A stretch of 64,000 nucleotides of DNA from Zoogloea sp. (GTDB lineage: Bacteria; Pseudomonadota; Gammaproteobacteria; Burkholderiales; Rhodocyclaceae): NCBI RefSeq assembly GCF_017302315.1, contig NZ_JAFLDT010000003.1:62001-126000 (forward strand). The letters run 5' to 3'. This document shows, one piece after another, positions 1-11,600 of the stretch; the first letter of the stretch is position 1; each line of letters starts with the position of its first letter. The translations under genes and the position numbers were made by a program. The notes under the pieces are model-generated. The model did no database searches and was not told the origin of the DNA. It saw only the letters and a list, made by a program, of their open reading frames with translations.

Positions 1-1
1 G

Positions 2-616
2 GCCGAACTCGCCGGGCAGGATCTTCAGCTTGAACGGAACAAGTGGAGCAGCGAGCTTGCCCAGCATGAGAACGCCTACGCTGCCGCCATGGCCCGGGCA
101 GACCGGACGCAACTCGTCATCAGCCAGGCACGCGCCGCTGAGGCCAGGGCCCAGCTCGCGTTGGTGGATGAGCAGCTCGGACGCATCCGTCTCGAGGCGC
201 CCTTCGATGGCGTGGTGATCCGGGGTGATCTCAGTCAGTCCCTGGGGGCACCGGTGCAGCGGGGCGATGTGCTTCTCACGGTAGCACCGCGGGATCGCTT
301 CCGAGTCATCATCGAGGTGGATGAGCGCGACATCGCCTGGATCAAGGTGGCGCAGCAGGGCAGTCTGGCGCTGTCGGCACTGCCCTGGGACACGCTGCCC
401 CTGAAGGTCGTCCGCATCACGCCGATGGCCAGCCCGATGGAGGGGCGCAACGTGTTCGAAGTCGAGGCCAACCTGGAAAGCCAGCCCGACACCCTTCGCC
501 CGGGCTTGCAGGGGGTGGCCCGGATTTCCGTGGGCGAGGCGCCTGTGTTGTGGGCCTGGACCCATCGCCTCGGCGAGTGGTTGCGGCTCAAGGCCTGGGG
601 CCTTTGGGGCGGCTAG
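2..616 (+). CDS. HlyD-family periplasmic adaptor, 5' end missing
   Basis: The reading frame is open from the left edge, so the start and N-terminus lie outside the window. What remains is the end of an alpha-helical hairpin (Ala/Gln/Glu-rich, to about residue 60), the second lipoyl half with the signature APFDGVVIRGDLSQSLG, and a beta-barrel part ending in LRPGLQGVARISVG, all typical of membrane fusion proteins. Such proteins join an inner-membrane exporter to an outer-membrane channel in the periplasm. The stop is one base before the GTG of the next gene, so the two are probably translationally coupled. The C-terminal tail (WAWTHRLGEWLRLKAWGLW) is Trp-rich and may touch the membrane. The exporter partner, if any, lies upstream of the window. 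The family is certain; the substrate is inferred from the operon to be the giant repeat protein. Confidence 0.88.
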   Translation, partial: AELAGQDLQLERNKWSSELAQHENAYAAAMARADRTQLVISQARAAEARAQLALVDEQLGRIRLEAPFDGVVIRGDLSQSLGAPVQRGDVLLTVAPRDRFRVIIEVDERDIAWIKVAQQGSLALSALPWDTLPLKVVRITPMASPMEGRNVFEVEANLESQPDTLRPGLQGVARISVGEAPVLWAWTHRLGEWLRLKAWGLWGG

Positions 617-617
617 C

Positions 618-2765
618 GTGGGCGACAGCGTCTTCAGTGCCCAGTGGTACCGTGTCGCCGGACTTCATCCCCGGCTGCGCGCCCATGTGCGCGTGACCCG
701 GCAGATCTACCGCAACGAGGTGTGGCACGTGCTGGCCGACCCGGTCAGCGGGCATTTCCATCGTATCAACGCCACGGCGTACGCCTTTGTGGGACGTTGT
801 GACGGGCGGCACTCAGTCGATGAGATCAGTGAGGCGCTGCTGGCCGGCGATCCTGACTCGGCGCTGACCCAGGACGAAATCGTGCGCCTTCTGGTCCAGC
901 TCAATCAGCACGGCCTGGTCCAGTGCGAGCTGACCCCCGACGTGGAATCGATCTTCCATCGGGAAGCGCTGGTTGAACGTCAGCGGCGGCGCCTGGCGAT
1001 CAACCCGCTGGCTTTCCGGGTTCGGCTGGGTGATCCCACGGCCATTCTGGCGCGCTTCGATCCGTGGCTGCGCACCCTCTTCGCGCGCCCCATCCTGGCC
1101 TTGTGCGTGGTGCTCATCCTGACGGGAACCCTGACTGCGGCGATGAATTTACCGGAGCTCTCGCTACAGGTTCGAACCCGGATGGGAACACCGCGCTTTC
1201 TCCTGATGGCCTGGCTCTTGTACCCCTTCATCAAGGCCGCCCACGAGTTCGCGCACGCCCTGGCCATCCGGCGGTTTGGCGGTGAGGTCCATCAAATGGG
1301 GGTGAGCTTGCTGGTACTGATGCCGGCACCCTTTGTGGACGCATCGGCCGCATCGGCCTTCCGCTATGCCTTCCAGCGCCTGGTGGTCAGCGGGGCAGGC
1401 ATCGTGGTGGAAATGGTGATCGCAGCCCTTGCGGTCATCCTGTGGGCACTCGTCGAGCCCGGTATCGTGCGCGATGCGGCCCTCGTCGTTGCCTTCGTCT
1501 GTGGCGTCTCCACGATCATCTTCAACGGCAATCCATTACTGCGCTTCGATGGCTACCATGTGCTGTGCGATGCCCTGGATCTGCCCAATCTGGCGTCTCG
1601 CAGCGTCGCCTGGTGGCGATACGTGATACTCAATCGTCGCCTGGGTCTCACCGAACACGCATCGCCCGAGCCGGGTCGGGGCGAACGCTTCTGGCTATAC
1701 ACCTACGCACCGATCTCCATGGCTTACCGACTGGTGCTTTCGATCGCCATCGTGGCCTGGATCGGTAGCTGGTCGACGCCCCTCGGGCTGCTTGCAGGTG
1801 CAGGTCTGGCCTATGCAATGGTCTTTCGTCCCGTGCTCAGGTTCTGGCGCCGTCTGCTGTCCGTGCCCCTTTCAATGCCCATGCGGCGGCGGGCACTCAG
1901 GGGGGCAGGGGCCCTGAGTCTGGCCGTGCTGGCCCTCTTCTGGGTCGTACCGCTCCCGTTTGCTACAGTGGGACAAGGCGTGGTCTGGGTACCCGAACAG
2001 GCCCAGCTTCGCACGGGCACCGACGGCTTCATCGCACACCTGGATGCCCGCCACGGTCAGCAGGTGGAGGCGGGGCAGGTCGTGGCGCACCTGTCCGACA
2101 GCCGGCTCGAAGCCGAGGCCATCAAACTGCGCAGCCAGCTGGAGGCCCTCGATGTGGACCTCTACAACGCCATGCTGCGTGACCCCCTCAAGGCTCGCAA
2201 TGTGGAGGAGGAGGTGGCGCGTATCCGCTCCGAGCTGGCCCGGATCGGAGAGCTTCAGGACCTGCTGGTGCTGCGGGCCGGCGTTTCGGGGCGCCTGGTG
2301 ATGCCCAGACAGGACGACATGGACGGGGCTTTCGTACCCCGCGGAACGCTGCTCGGGCACATTCTCACTGGCGAGGCGGCCGTGGTGCGCATCGCTGTGG
2401 AGCAGGGCGACGCTGCGCTGGTCCGCGGGGAGACGCGGGCAGTCTCGGTGCGTCTGGCGGAGATGCCGGGAGAGTCGCTGCCCGGCCGACTGCTGCGTGC
2501 CGTACCGGCGGCCACGGAGAAGCTCCCCAGTGTTGCCCTCGGTGAGCACGCGGGCGGCGACATTGCTGTTGACCCCACCGACAAGGATCATCAGCGGGCA
2601 CTGGCCCCGGTATTCATCTTCGACATCGGGGTAGGTGACAGTATTCTCGAACGGGCCGGGGGCCGGGCCTGGGTGCGTTTCGACCACGGCTGGATGCCCC
2701 TGGGCATGCAGTGGGGGCGCCATTTGAAACAACTCTTTCTGCGACAGTTCGATCCCGGCTCGTGA
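618..2765 (+). CDS. PqqD-like / M50 metalloprotease-like / HlyD fusion membrane protein
   Basis: This 715-residue protein has a GTG start directly after the preceding stop. Residues about 25-110 look like a PqqD-type winged-helix peptide-binding domain (GHFHRINATAYAFVGRCDG). Residues about 155-430 are a multi-pass membrane domain with the zinc-site motif HEFAH near residue 208 and a second metal-ligand motif NPLLRFDGYHVLCD near residue 304, as in site-2-protease (M50) relatives. Residues about 450-700 form an HlyD-like lipoyl/hairpin/lipoyl domain. Both HExxH residues and the downstream Asp are present, so proteolytic activity is possible, although relatives are often treated as exporter components. 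The context of two HlyD genes, a SecA-like ATPase and a giant surface protein suggests it recognises, processes or escorts that protein at the inner membrane. Domain calls are firm; the role is inferred. Confidence 0.85.
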   Translation: MGDSVFSAQWYRVAGLHPRLRAHVRVTRQIYRNEVWHVLADPVSGHFHRINATAYAFVGRCDGRHSVDEISEALLAGDPDSALTQDEIVRLLVQLNQHGLVQCELTPDVESIFHREALVERQRRRLAINPLAFRVRLGDPTAILARFDPWLRTLFARPILALCVVLILTGTLTAAMNLPELSLQVRTRMGTPRFLLMAWLLYPFIKAAHEFAHALAIRRFGGEVHQMGVSLLVLMPAPFVDASAASAFRYAFQRLVVSGAGIVVEMVIAALAVILWALVEPGIVRDAALVVAFVCGVSTIIFNGNPLLRFDGYHVLCDALDLPNLASRSVAWWRYVILNRRLGLTEHASPEPGRGERFWLYTYAPISMAYRLVLSIAIVAWIGSWSTPLGLLAGAGLAYAMVFRPVLRFWRRLLSVPLSMPMRRRALRGAGALSLAVLALFWVVPLPFATVGQGVVWVPEQAQLRTGTDGFIAHLDARHGQQVEAGQVVAHLSDSRLEAEAIKLRSQLEALDVDLYNAMLRDPLKARNVEEEVARIRSELARIGELQDLLVLRAGVSGRLVMPRQDDMDGAFVPRGTLLGHILTGEAAVVRIAVEQGDAALVRGETRAVSVRLAEMPGESLPGRLLRAVPAATEKLPSVALGEHAGGDIAVDPTDKDHQRALAPVFIFDIGVGDSILERAGGRAWVRFDHGWMPLGMQWGRHLKQLFLRQFDPGS

Positions 2766-4717
2766 CTCTCCCGCTGCACGCACGCATGCCCCTGCCCGGG
2801 CCGGCATGGGGAAGCTACCCCGAGCGCCGCGAGGCACCCCAGGCGCGCTGGCCTTGGTCGCGTGCCCCCTACCAGCGTCAGATCGCGGCCGTGGGGCAGG
2901 AGCGGGGTACTTGGCGGACGCTGGATGGAGTGGCGTTCGAAAGCCGCTTGCGTAGCCTGCGCGCAGCGATCGGCCGTGACGGTTTGACCCATCAGCACAC
3001 CGTGCAAGCCCTGGCGGCGGCCACCGAAGCCGCTCGCCGCGGACTTGGGTTGGAACCCTACGACACCCAGATCCATGCGGCGCTGATCATGCTGGACAAC
3101 CGCCTCGCCGAGATGGCAACGGGGGAGGGCAAGACCCTGGCCGCAGCCCTGGCAGCCAGTGTCGGCGCCCTCGCCGGGACACCGGTACACGTGCTGACCG
3201 CCAACGACTATCTTGTTGAACGGGACGCCACGGGCCTGGCCCCCCTTTACCACTGCCTGGGTCTTCGTGCCGGCTATGTCACCGGTGCCATGGACGAGGC
3301 CCAGCGGCGGGAAGCCTATGCAGCCCCGATCTGTTACGTGACCGCACGAGAGCTGGTCTTCGACTATCTGCGCGACGGTCAGCGGCGCGGCTTTGCGCGC
3401 TCGGATCTGCAGCGCCGCGCTGCCGCGTTTCATCAGAGCAACACCGTGCAGCCCTTGCTGCGTGGTCTCTGCATGGCCGTGGTGGATGAGGCCGACAGCC
3501 TGCTGATCGACGAGGCGATGATGCCCTTGATCCTATCCCGTCAGGTGGGCGACAGCGGGATGCGGGCCTTCATGTGGCAAGCTTGGTCACTGTCAGGTGA
3601 GATGTTGCCGGATGTCGATTTCAGGCTGGATGGGCCTGCGAAGCAGGTGAGCCTGACGGACCGGGGGCGGGAACGGCTGGCCGGGCGCGCAGCAAGCTTG
3701 GGGGGGCGATGGCGCTCGGCCCGCCTGCGGGATGAAGTGTTGGCCCTCGCGCTAACAGCGCGTCACGTCTATCACCGGGACGTCCACTACCTGGTTCGGG
3801 AAGGGCAGGTGGAAATCATTGACGAGATCACCGGCCGGGCTGCCCCGGGTCGGGTGTGGTCCCGGGGGCTGCACGGACTGGTGGAGCTGAAGGAAGGCTA
3901 CCGGCCGTCCCCCGCCACCGAAACCCTTGCCCAGATCACCTTCCAGCGGTTCTTCCCGCGCTATCACAGGCTCTGTGGCATGAGCGGCACGCTGCGCGAG
4001 GCTCGGGGCGAGTTGCGCGAGATCTATGGGCTGGATGTCGTGTGCATTCAGTCACGCTTGCCGGCCTCAAGGAAATCGCTGCCGAGCCGTTTATACAGGG
4101 GAAGACACGCTTTGTGGGACGCCGTTGCCAGCCGGGTCGCAGATGTCCGGCAGACAGGGCGTCCGGTGCTGATTGCCACGTCGTCAGTTGCCGATTCGGA
4201 ATTGCTTTCAGACCGACTGATCAGTGCCAGCATCGAACACCGGGTTCTCAACGCCCGTTTCGATGCCGATGAAGCGGCCATCGTGGCCTGCGCCGGTGAA
4301 CCGGGGCAGGTGACGGTAGCCACCAACATGGCAGGACGGGGTACCGATATTCCGCTTGGCGCTGGCGTGGCGGCAGCGGGGGGACTTCACGTGATGTGTT
4401 GCCAGTTCAATGCCTCGCGCCGGATTGATCGGCAACTGGAAGGACGGTGCGCACGCCAGGGGGATCCGGGCAGCGTCGAAACCTGGATCAGCCTGGATCT
4501 GCCCAGGGTGGCGGACGTGCCGCTGCTGACGCTGCTGGCGCGTCGGTATGGAACGATGCCCGAGGGTGCGGTCAGGCTGGGGTCTCGGTCGCTGCGCCTG
4601 TTGCTTGGCTGGTACCAGTGGCGCCAGGAAAGGCAGGCGCAACGGCTGCGTAGAGGCTTGTTGCAGGCGGATCGGGAGTGGGAGCGTGGGCTGTCATTTG
4701 GCGGCCCCGGGGAATGA
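2762..4717 (+). CDS. SecA-like preprotein translocase ATPase, compact variant
   Basis: The protein has the SecA helicase-type motor: Walker A MATGEGKT, the following segment VLTANDYLVERD, Walker B VVDEADSLLIDEA, and the C-terminal ATPase motifs VATNMAGRGTDI and GGLHVM. At about 650 residues it is much shorter than housekeeping SecA (about 900). It ends soon after the second ATPase domain, so the usual scaffold region is trimmed and the zinc/SecB-binding Cys tail is absent. The chosen GTG start overlaps the upstream stop (GTGA). GTG at 2711 and ATG at 2786 are alternatives. The gene is coupled to the next one by ATGA. In accessory Sec systems a second SecA exports large serine-rich adhesins, which fits the giant protein encoded two genes downstream. 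The substrate is an inference. Confidence 0.88.
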   Translation: MTLPLHARMPLPGPAWGSYPERREAPQARWPWSRAPYQRQIAAVGQERGTWRTLDGVAFESRLRSLRAAIGRDGLTHQHTVQALAAATEAARRGLGLEPYDTQIHAALIMLDNRLAEMATGEGKTLAAALAASVGALAGTPVHVLTANDYLVERDATGLAPLYHCLGLRAGYVTGAMDEAQRREAYAAPICYVTARELVFDYLRDGQRRGFARSDLQRRAAAFHQSNTVQPLLRGLCMAVVDEADSLLIDEAMMPLILSRQVGDSGMRAFMWQAWSLSGEMLPDVDFRLDGPAKQVSLTDRGRERLAGRAASLGGRWRSARLRDEVLALALTARHVYHRDVHYLVREGQVEIIDEITGRAAPGRVWSRGLHGLVELKEGYRPSPATETLAQITFQRFFPRYHRLCGMSGTLREARGELREIYGLDVVCIQSRLPASRKSLPSRLYRGRHALWDAVASRVADVRQTGRPVLIATSSVADSELLSDRLISASIEHRVLNARFDADEAAIVACAGEPGQVTVATNMAGRGTDIPLGAGVAAAGGLHVMCCQFNASRRIDRQLEGRCARQGDPGSVETWISLDLPRVADVPLLTLLARRYGTMPEGAVRLGSRSLRLLLGWYQWRQERQAQRLRRGLLQADREWERGLSFGGPGE

Positions 4718-5658
4718 CAAGAATGAACAACTGGATACTGGGTTTCGCGCTGTTGGGACTGGCCGGTCTGGCTGCTGCGGCGGCTCCACAGGCAGCAGGC
4801 AGCGCCGTGGGCGCTTCAACACCGACAAGTCTCGGCTGCCTGATCGAGCCCGACAAGGTCGCCGACCTGGGCAGTGCCGTCATTGGCGTGCTGGACACCC
4901 TGCGTGCCGAGCGCGGTGACATGGTCCGCAAGGGCCAAGTGCTGGCCGTGCTGCGCAACGACGTGGAACGGGCCACCGCCGAGGTGGCACGCACCCGCGC
5001 CACCACCGAGGCCGATTTGCGTAGCGCCGAGGCCAGTCGCGATCTCGCCCGCCAGAAGATGCGCAGAGCTGAAGACCTGGTGGCAAAGAACTTCGTCGCG
5101 CAGCAGGCCCTTGATCAGGCGCGAACCGATTTCCAGATGGCGGAGCAGAAAGTGCAGCAGACCCGCGAACAGCTCAGGGTGTGGAGTCGCGAGGTAGGGG
5201 TGGCGGAGGCCCAAGTGGGCCTGCGGACGATTCGCAGCCCTTTCGATGGCGTGGTGGTGGAACGCTATCTTTCCTTGGGCGAGCGGGTTGAAGAGAAGCC
5301 GATTTTCAAGGTTGCCAGGATTGATCCGCTACGCATTGAGGTCATCGTGCCCGCAGCCCGCTTCGGTACGATCCGGGTAGGCGAGGTGGCCAGCATCAAG
5401 CCGGATTTGCCCAATGTTGCGGCACTGGATGCCACCGTGGCCCTGGTTGATCGGGTGGTGGACGCCGCCAGCAACACGTTTCGGGTCCGCCTGACCCTGC
5501 CCAACCCCGGAAACACCCTTCCCGCAGGCCTGCGCTGCCGCATCACCTTTGGTGAAACTTCGCCCCAACCCAGGCTTGCCACTACCGGTAACCGTCTTGT
5601 GGATGGGATGCGGATGGACTCCAGTCTCGCATCGTTCAAGGAAAAGCCCCGGCGTTAG
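4714..5658 (+). CDS. HlyD/RND-type periplasmic adaptor with signal peptide
   Basis: This is a membrane fusion protein of about 314 residues. The ATG at 4714 overlaps the preceding stop (ATGA) and gives a signal peptide (MTRMNNWILGFALLGLAGL, then an Ala run). A lipoyl half (GVLDTLRAERGDMVRKGQVL) leads into a long coiled-coil hairpin (about residues 90-160), the second lipoyl half (IRSPFDGVVVERYLSLGERV), then a beta-barrel and membrane-proximal domain. No transmembrane segment other than the signal is seen, so the protein is probably periplasmic. It is the second adaptor of the operon and lies directly before the giant repeat protein gene. With the M50/HlyD fusion and the first adaptor it could form the periplasmic part of one export machine. 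Confidence 0.88.
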   Translation: MTRMNNWILGFALLGLAGLAAAAAPQAAGSAVGASTPTSLGCLIEPDKVADLGSAVIGVLDTLRAERGDMVRKGQVLAVLRNDVERATAEVARTRATTEADLRSAEASRDLARQKMRRAEDLVAKNFVAQQALDQARTDFQMAEQKVQQTREQLRVWSREVGVAEAQVGLRTIRSPFDGVVVERYLSLGERVEEKPIFKVARIDPLRIEVIVPAARFGTIRVGEVASIKPDLPNVAALDATVALVDRVVDAASNTFRVRLTLPNPGNTLPAGLRCRITFGETSPQPRLATTGNRLVDGMRMDSSLASFKEKPRR

Positions 5659-5666
5659 AAGTCCCC

Positions 5667-8600
5667 ATGAAACGCCGTCGCCATCACCGGGCGCTGATCG
5701 AGACTTTCGAGTCGCGCCTCCTCTACTCGGCCGACCCCGGGCCGGCGGGGATTGTCACGGCAGTGCTGGCTACGCCAGTACAGCTAAGTGATGACGCAAT
5801 CGGTCTGCAGGGTCAAGCCACCGAAATCGTGTTCGTCGATGCACGGACACCGGACGTTCAACAGATCATCGACGATCTTGCGGCCCAGCAGCAAGCCGGG
5901 CGACCGGTCGATGTCATCGTGGTCGGTGCCGATGAGGACGGTATTGGGCTGATTGGCAGTGCTCTTTCGGGGTGTGACGAGGTTTCCGCGATCCATCTGC
6001 TTGGCCACGGCGCCAGCGGCACCGCCCAGTTGGGCGCCAGCACCCTTGATGCCGAGTCCATCTTCCAGCGGGCAGGGGAAATTGCCGCCTGGGGTGACGC
6101 CCTCACCGGCGAAGCCGATCTGCTGCTCTATGGCTGCGATGTGGGTGACGGGGCGAGCGGTCGGTCACTGGTGGCAAGCCTGGCCCAGCTCACCGGTGCC
6201 GACGTGGCGGCCAGCGACGACCCCACGGGCAGCGCGCAGTATGGGGGCGATTGGCAGCTCGAGGTGCGTTCCGGCACCGTCGAAGCGCATCCATTTGCCT
6301 CAGCCGACTTGCAGTTCGAGTGGACGGGCACACTGGCGCTCACATCCCAGGGTTCGGAAACGCTGGTCAACACCAGTACCAGCGGCACTCAGACACTCAA
6401 CTGGTCCAGCAAGTCCGTCGCCATGGATGCCAATGGCAACTACGTCATCATCTGGATGGACGGCTCCGGTCAGAGCGATACCGGTATCGGCATTTTCGGT
6501 CAACGTTACAACGCCAGCGGTGTTGCGCAAGGTGCCCAGTTCCATGTCAACACCTTCACGTCCGACAACCAGCGCAGCCCCCAGGTGGCGATGGATGCAA
6601 GCGGTAACTTCGTGGTGGTTTGGGAAAGCGCCGGGCAGGATGGCAGCAGCAATGGCATTTACGCCCAGCGCTACAACAGCAGCGGCGTGGCCCAGGGCAG
6701 TGAGTTCCGCGTCAATTCAACCACCACCTACGATCAAATAGAGGCTGCCGTGGCGATGGATGCCAGTGGCAACTTCGTGGTTGCGTGGCAGAGCTGGAGC
6801 CAGGATCTGGCCAACTCCAACGGCATCTATGCCCAGCGATATAACAGTAGCGGCGTGGCCCAGGGCGGGGAATTCCTGGTCAACACCTATATCGCCGACA
6901 GCCAGACCGAGCCCAGTGTGGCCATGGATGCGTCGGGCAATTTCGTTATTGCCTGGCAGAGCTTCGGTCAGGATGGCAGCAATGAAGGCATCTACGCCAA
7001 GCGCTACAACAGCAGTGGCGTGGCGCAGGGCAGCGAGTTCCATGTCAGCACCTACACCACCAGCAATCAGGATCTGCCGGTGGTTGCCATGGACACGAGC
7101 GGCAACTTCGTCATTGTCTGGGAGAGTGCCCAGGACGGCAGCGGCAATGGCATATGCGGCCAGCGCTACAACAGCAGTGGCGTTGCCCAGGGCGGCGAGT
7201 TCCAGATAAACACCACAACGAGTAACCAGCAGCAGAACCCGGTTGTGACGATGCTGGCCGGCGGCGGTTTCGTCGTGACCTGGCAGAGCATGTCTCAGGA
7301 CGGCAGCTTCGACGGCGTTTACATGCGCCAATACGATTCTTCGGGCACCGCGCTTACCGGTGAAGTCCGGGTCAACACCACCACGACGGACTATCAGGAT
7401 GTACCCAGCCTGGCATCCGACGAAAAGGGGCACCTCGTTGTCGTCTGGCACGGCAATGGCCCCGGCGATACCGACGGGGTCTTCATGCAGCGCTATCTAT
7501 ACGCTGCGGCACCCGTCGTGACGCCAACCGGCTATAGCGGAACCTATGTGGAGAACGCCGCCGCCATCTACGATGCGGGCGCCACTGTTACCGATAGCGA
7601 CACCGCGGTATTCACCGGCGGCCAGCTGATCTACCAAATTACCGCCAATGGAACTGCCACCGATGAACTCGGCGTCCAAAATCAGGGGACCGGCGCCGGG
7701 CAGATAGGGTTGTCCGGAACCAACGTGACCTATGGTGGCACGACCATCGGCACTTACAGCGGAAGCTTTGGCAACGGCAGCACGCCGCTCACGGTCACCT
7801 TCAACAGCAACGCCTCCGTCGCCGCCGTGCAGGCTCTGGTACGCAACATTACCTACCGCAACACCAGCGACAGCCCCAGCACCGCCACCCGCACCATCAG
7901 CCTGACGGTATCCGACGGCACCGGCATGACGAGCACGCCGGCGGTGGTAACGATGGCGGTAACGTCGGTCAATGACGCGCCGGCGATCACCAGCGCGGCT
8001 ACGGCCAACGTTGCCGAGAACACCACGGCAGTCATGACCGTGACCGGCACGGACGCAGACCAGCCGGCGCAAACCCTGACTTACTCAATCGTAGGCGGTG
8101 CCGACGCGGCGAAGTTCGCCATCAACAGCAGCACCGGCGCGTTGAGCTTCGCGACGGCGCCCGATTTCGAAGCACCGACCGACTCAGGTGCCAACAACGT
8201 GTACGACGTGACCGTACAGGCGAGCGACGGCACCTTGAGCAGCACCAGAACCGTCTCCGTCACCGTTACCGCGGTCAATGAGAGTGCGCCGGTTATCACC
8301 AGCAATGGCGGCGGGGCATCGGCTTCGATCTCCATCGCCGAAAACACGCTGACGGTCACCTCGGTGACAGCCACCGATGCCGACCTTCCGGCAAGTAGCT
8401 TCATTTACGATATTTCCGGCGGTGTCGATGCGTCGAAATTCACCATCGATGCCAATTCGGGTGTCCTTCAGTTCGTCTCCGCACCCGACCACGAGAACCC
8501 CACCGATAGCGGTGCCAACAACGTTTATAACCTGATCGTCCGCGTCTCGGACGGCACCAATACCGACACCCAGTCCATCGCCGTGACGGTGACCAATGTC

Positions 8601-11600
8601 GCCAGCGAACTGATCGTCACCACGGCCGCGGATACCGCCGACGGCAACACCAGCAGCATTGCCAACCTTGTCGCCAACAAGGGGGCGGACGGCAAGATCT
8701 CGTTGCGTGAAGCGATTATCGCGGCCAACAACACGGCGGGCGGCGACACCATCACCTTTGCCATTGGCAGCGGCGCCCAGACCATCAACCTCAGCTCGGC
8801 CCTGCCCACGATCACCAGCGTGGTCCAGATTCACGGTGACTCTCAGGCAGGTTTCACGGGCGAGCCGCTGATCGCCCTCAACGGGGCCTCGGCCGGCGCG
8901 GGCAGTGCTGGCCTTGTCTTCAGCGGCGCCGCGGCGGCGGGTAGCTCGGTGAAATATCTGGCCATCAACAACTTCACCTCGAGCGGCATCCAGATTCTCA
9001 GCACATCCAACATCACCGTTGCTGGCAACTATCTCGGTACCAATCTGGCGGGCACGGCCGCTGCAGGTAACGAGGTCGGCGTCCTGATCTTCGATGCGGC
9101 CAACAACACGATTGGAGGCTCCACTGCAGCGACCCGCAATGTCATCTCGGGCAACACAGTGGATGGCGTGCAGATCTTCGGTGGGGGGGCCACGGGCAAT
9201 GTCGTTGCAGGCAACTACATCGGCCTCGACGCCACCGGTACGACAGACTTGGGCAATACCAACCAGGGCGTGGCGATATTCCTGGGGGCCACCTACAACA
9301 TCGTGGGCGGCACGACGGCGGGTGCGCGAAACGTCATCTCTGGCAACAACCAGGTTGGTGTGCGGATCAGCGAGTCCGGCACCAACTACAACACCATCAG
9401 CGGCAACTACATCGGTACCAATGCCGCCGGCACCGGGGCGATCGGCAATACCTTCCAGGGGGTGCAGATCGACGCGGGGAGTGCAAATCTCATCGGAGGC
9501 ACCGTTGCTGGCGCCCGAAACGTGATTTCGGGCAATCTGGACAACGGCATCCTCATCACCAATGGCGGTGTGAACAACTACGTCCAAGGCAACATCATCG
9601 GTCTGGACGCGAGCGGCAGCGGTGTGCTAGCCAACACTCAGGAAGGTATTGAGGTAACCGGCGGCGCCTATGGTACGTGGATCGGAGGTACGACCTCTGC
9701 CACCCGCAACATCATCAGCGGCAATGCTTGGCAGGGCATCGGCGTATATGGGGCGACCACGGACGGTACCGTGATCCGCGGCAACTGGATCGGTGTGGCC
9801 GCGGATGGCACCACCGCGGCAGGTAACGAGAAGCAGGGCATTCTCGTGATGGATGCCACCAACACGATGATTGGCGGGTCAAACATCGGTGAAGGCAACG
9901 TCATCGCCAATGCCCTCAATTCACATCAGGGGATCGTCATCTACGGCACCGCCACCGGTGCGGTGATGATCGGCAACAGCATTTATGCCAATGGTTCCCT
10001 GGGCATTGACGTGGGCGGCGACTGGATCAATACCAACGACGTCGGCGACACCGACACGGGGGCCAACAATCTGCAGAACACCCCGGAGCTCACCTCGGCA
10101 CTCACCTCGGGCAGCACCATCACCATCGTCGGCACCCTCAATAGCCTCGCCAGCACCAACTTCCGCATCGAGTTCTTTGCCAATCCCGTCCCGGATTCGT
10201 CCGGAAATGGAGAAGGGCAGAGCTATCTCGGTTTTGTTGATGTGGTGACCAACGCCAGCGGCAATGCCAGCTTCAGCCCGACGCTGACTGCCGCGGTGCC
10301 CACTGGGCAGGTGGTGACAGCGACGGCGACCCGACTGACATCGGGGATGGCCTTCATCGAGACTTCCGAGTTTGCTGCGAACATTTATACCAACCCTCCC
10401 TCCATCACCAGTGGAGGAGGTGGCGGCACGGCTTCGGTGTCGACTGCAGAAAACACCACGACAGTCTCCACGGTGACCGCAAGCGATCCCGACAGTGCAG
10501 CCCAGACGCTGACGTACAGCATCGCGGGTGGGGCCGACGCTGCAACGTTTGCCATCAACGGGAGCACTGGAACACTCAGTTTTCAGGTGCCACCGAATTT
10601 CGAGGCACCGACGGACAGCGACGGCAACAATACCTACAACGTCACGGTCCAGGTTGCCGATGGAACGGGTGCGGTGGATACCCAGGCCATCACCGTGAGT
10701 GTCACCAATTCCAACGATGCACCGCTCGTGACCTTTGTAGCCGGAAACACCGATTACGCCGAGAACGCCGGGCCGGTGATCGTGGCGGCCCTGGCGACGG
10801 TGGCTGACGAAGATGGGGGCGATTTCAACAATGGCAGACTGATCGTCCAGTTCACCGCCAACGGCCAGGCGGAGGATCGCATTGCCATCCGCAATCAGGG
10901 TACGGGCGTCGGGTTGATCGGGCTCGCGGGCAGCAACGTGACATACGGCGGCGTCGTCATCGGCACCTGGGCAGGCGGCACCGATGGCAACACACCGCTG
11001 ATCGTGACTTTCAACGCCAGTGCCGACGCCAGTGCTGCGCAAGCGCTCGGGCGCAACATCAACTATGAAAATGTCTCCGAGAGCCCGTCAACACTTGTCC
11101 GGACCATGGCCGGCTACGTGGAAGACGGCGATGGCGGCACGAGCAATGTCGCCAGCGGCACCGTGACCATCATACCGTCCAACGATGCACCGATCTTCAC
11201 CAGTTCTGCGGCAGTCGATGTGGCGGAGAACAGCACTGCCGTTACCACCATCACCTCCTCTGATCCGGATGGCGGAGTGTCCACATACGCCATCGTTGGC
11301 GGCGCGGACGCCGCCAAGTTCGCGATCAACAGCAGCAGCGGTGCCCTGAGCTTCCTGGCAGCCCCAGACTTCGAAGCCCCGACCGACGCGGGTGGCGACA
11401 ACGTCTACAACGTGACCGTCCAGGTGGCCGACGGCCAGGGGGGTACCAACAGCCAGGCGATCGCGGTGACGGTCACCTCCGCCAATGACAATGCCCCGGT
11501 GATCACCAGTGGGGCAACCGCCAGCGTTGCCGAGAACACCACGGCAGTGATGACCGTGACGGCCACTGACACCGACCAACCCACTCAGACGCTGAGCTTC

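Noticed and set aside
1872-2837. Long open frame on the minus strand opposite the M50 and SecA-like genes
   Set aside because: It is a shadow of high-GC coding DNA; the plus strand carries clear domains across the whole stretch.
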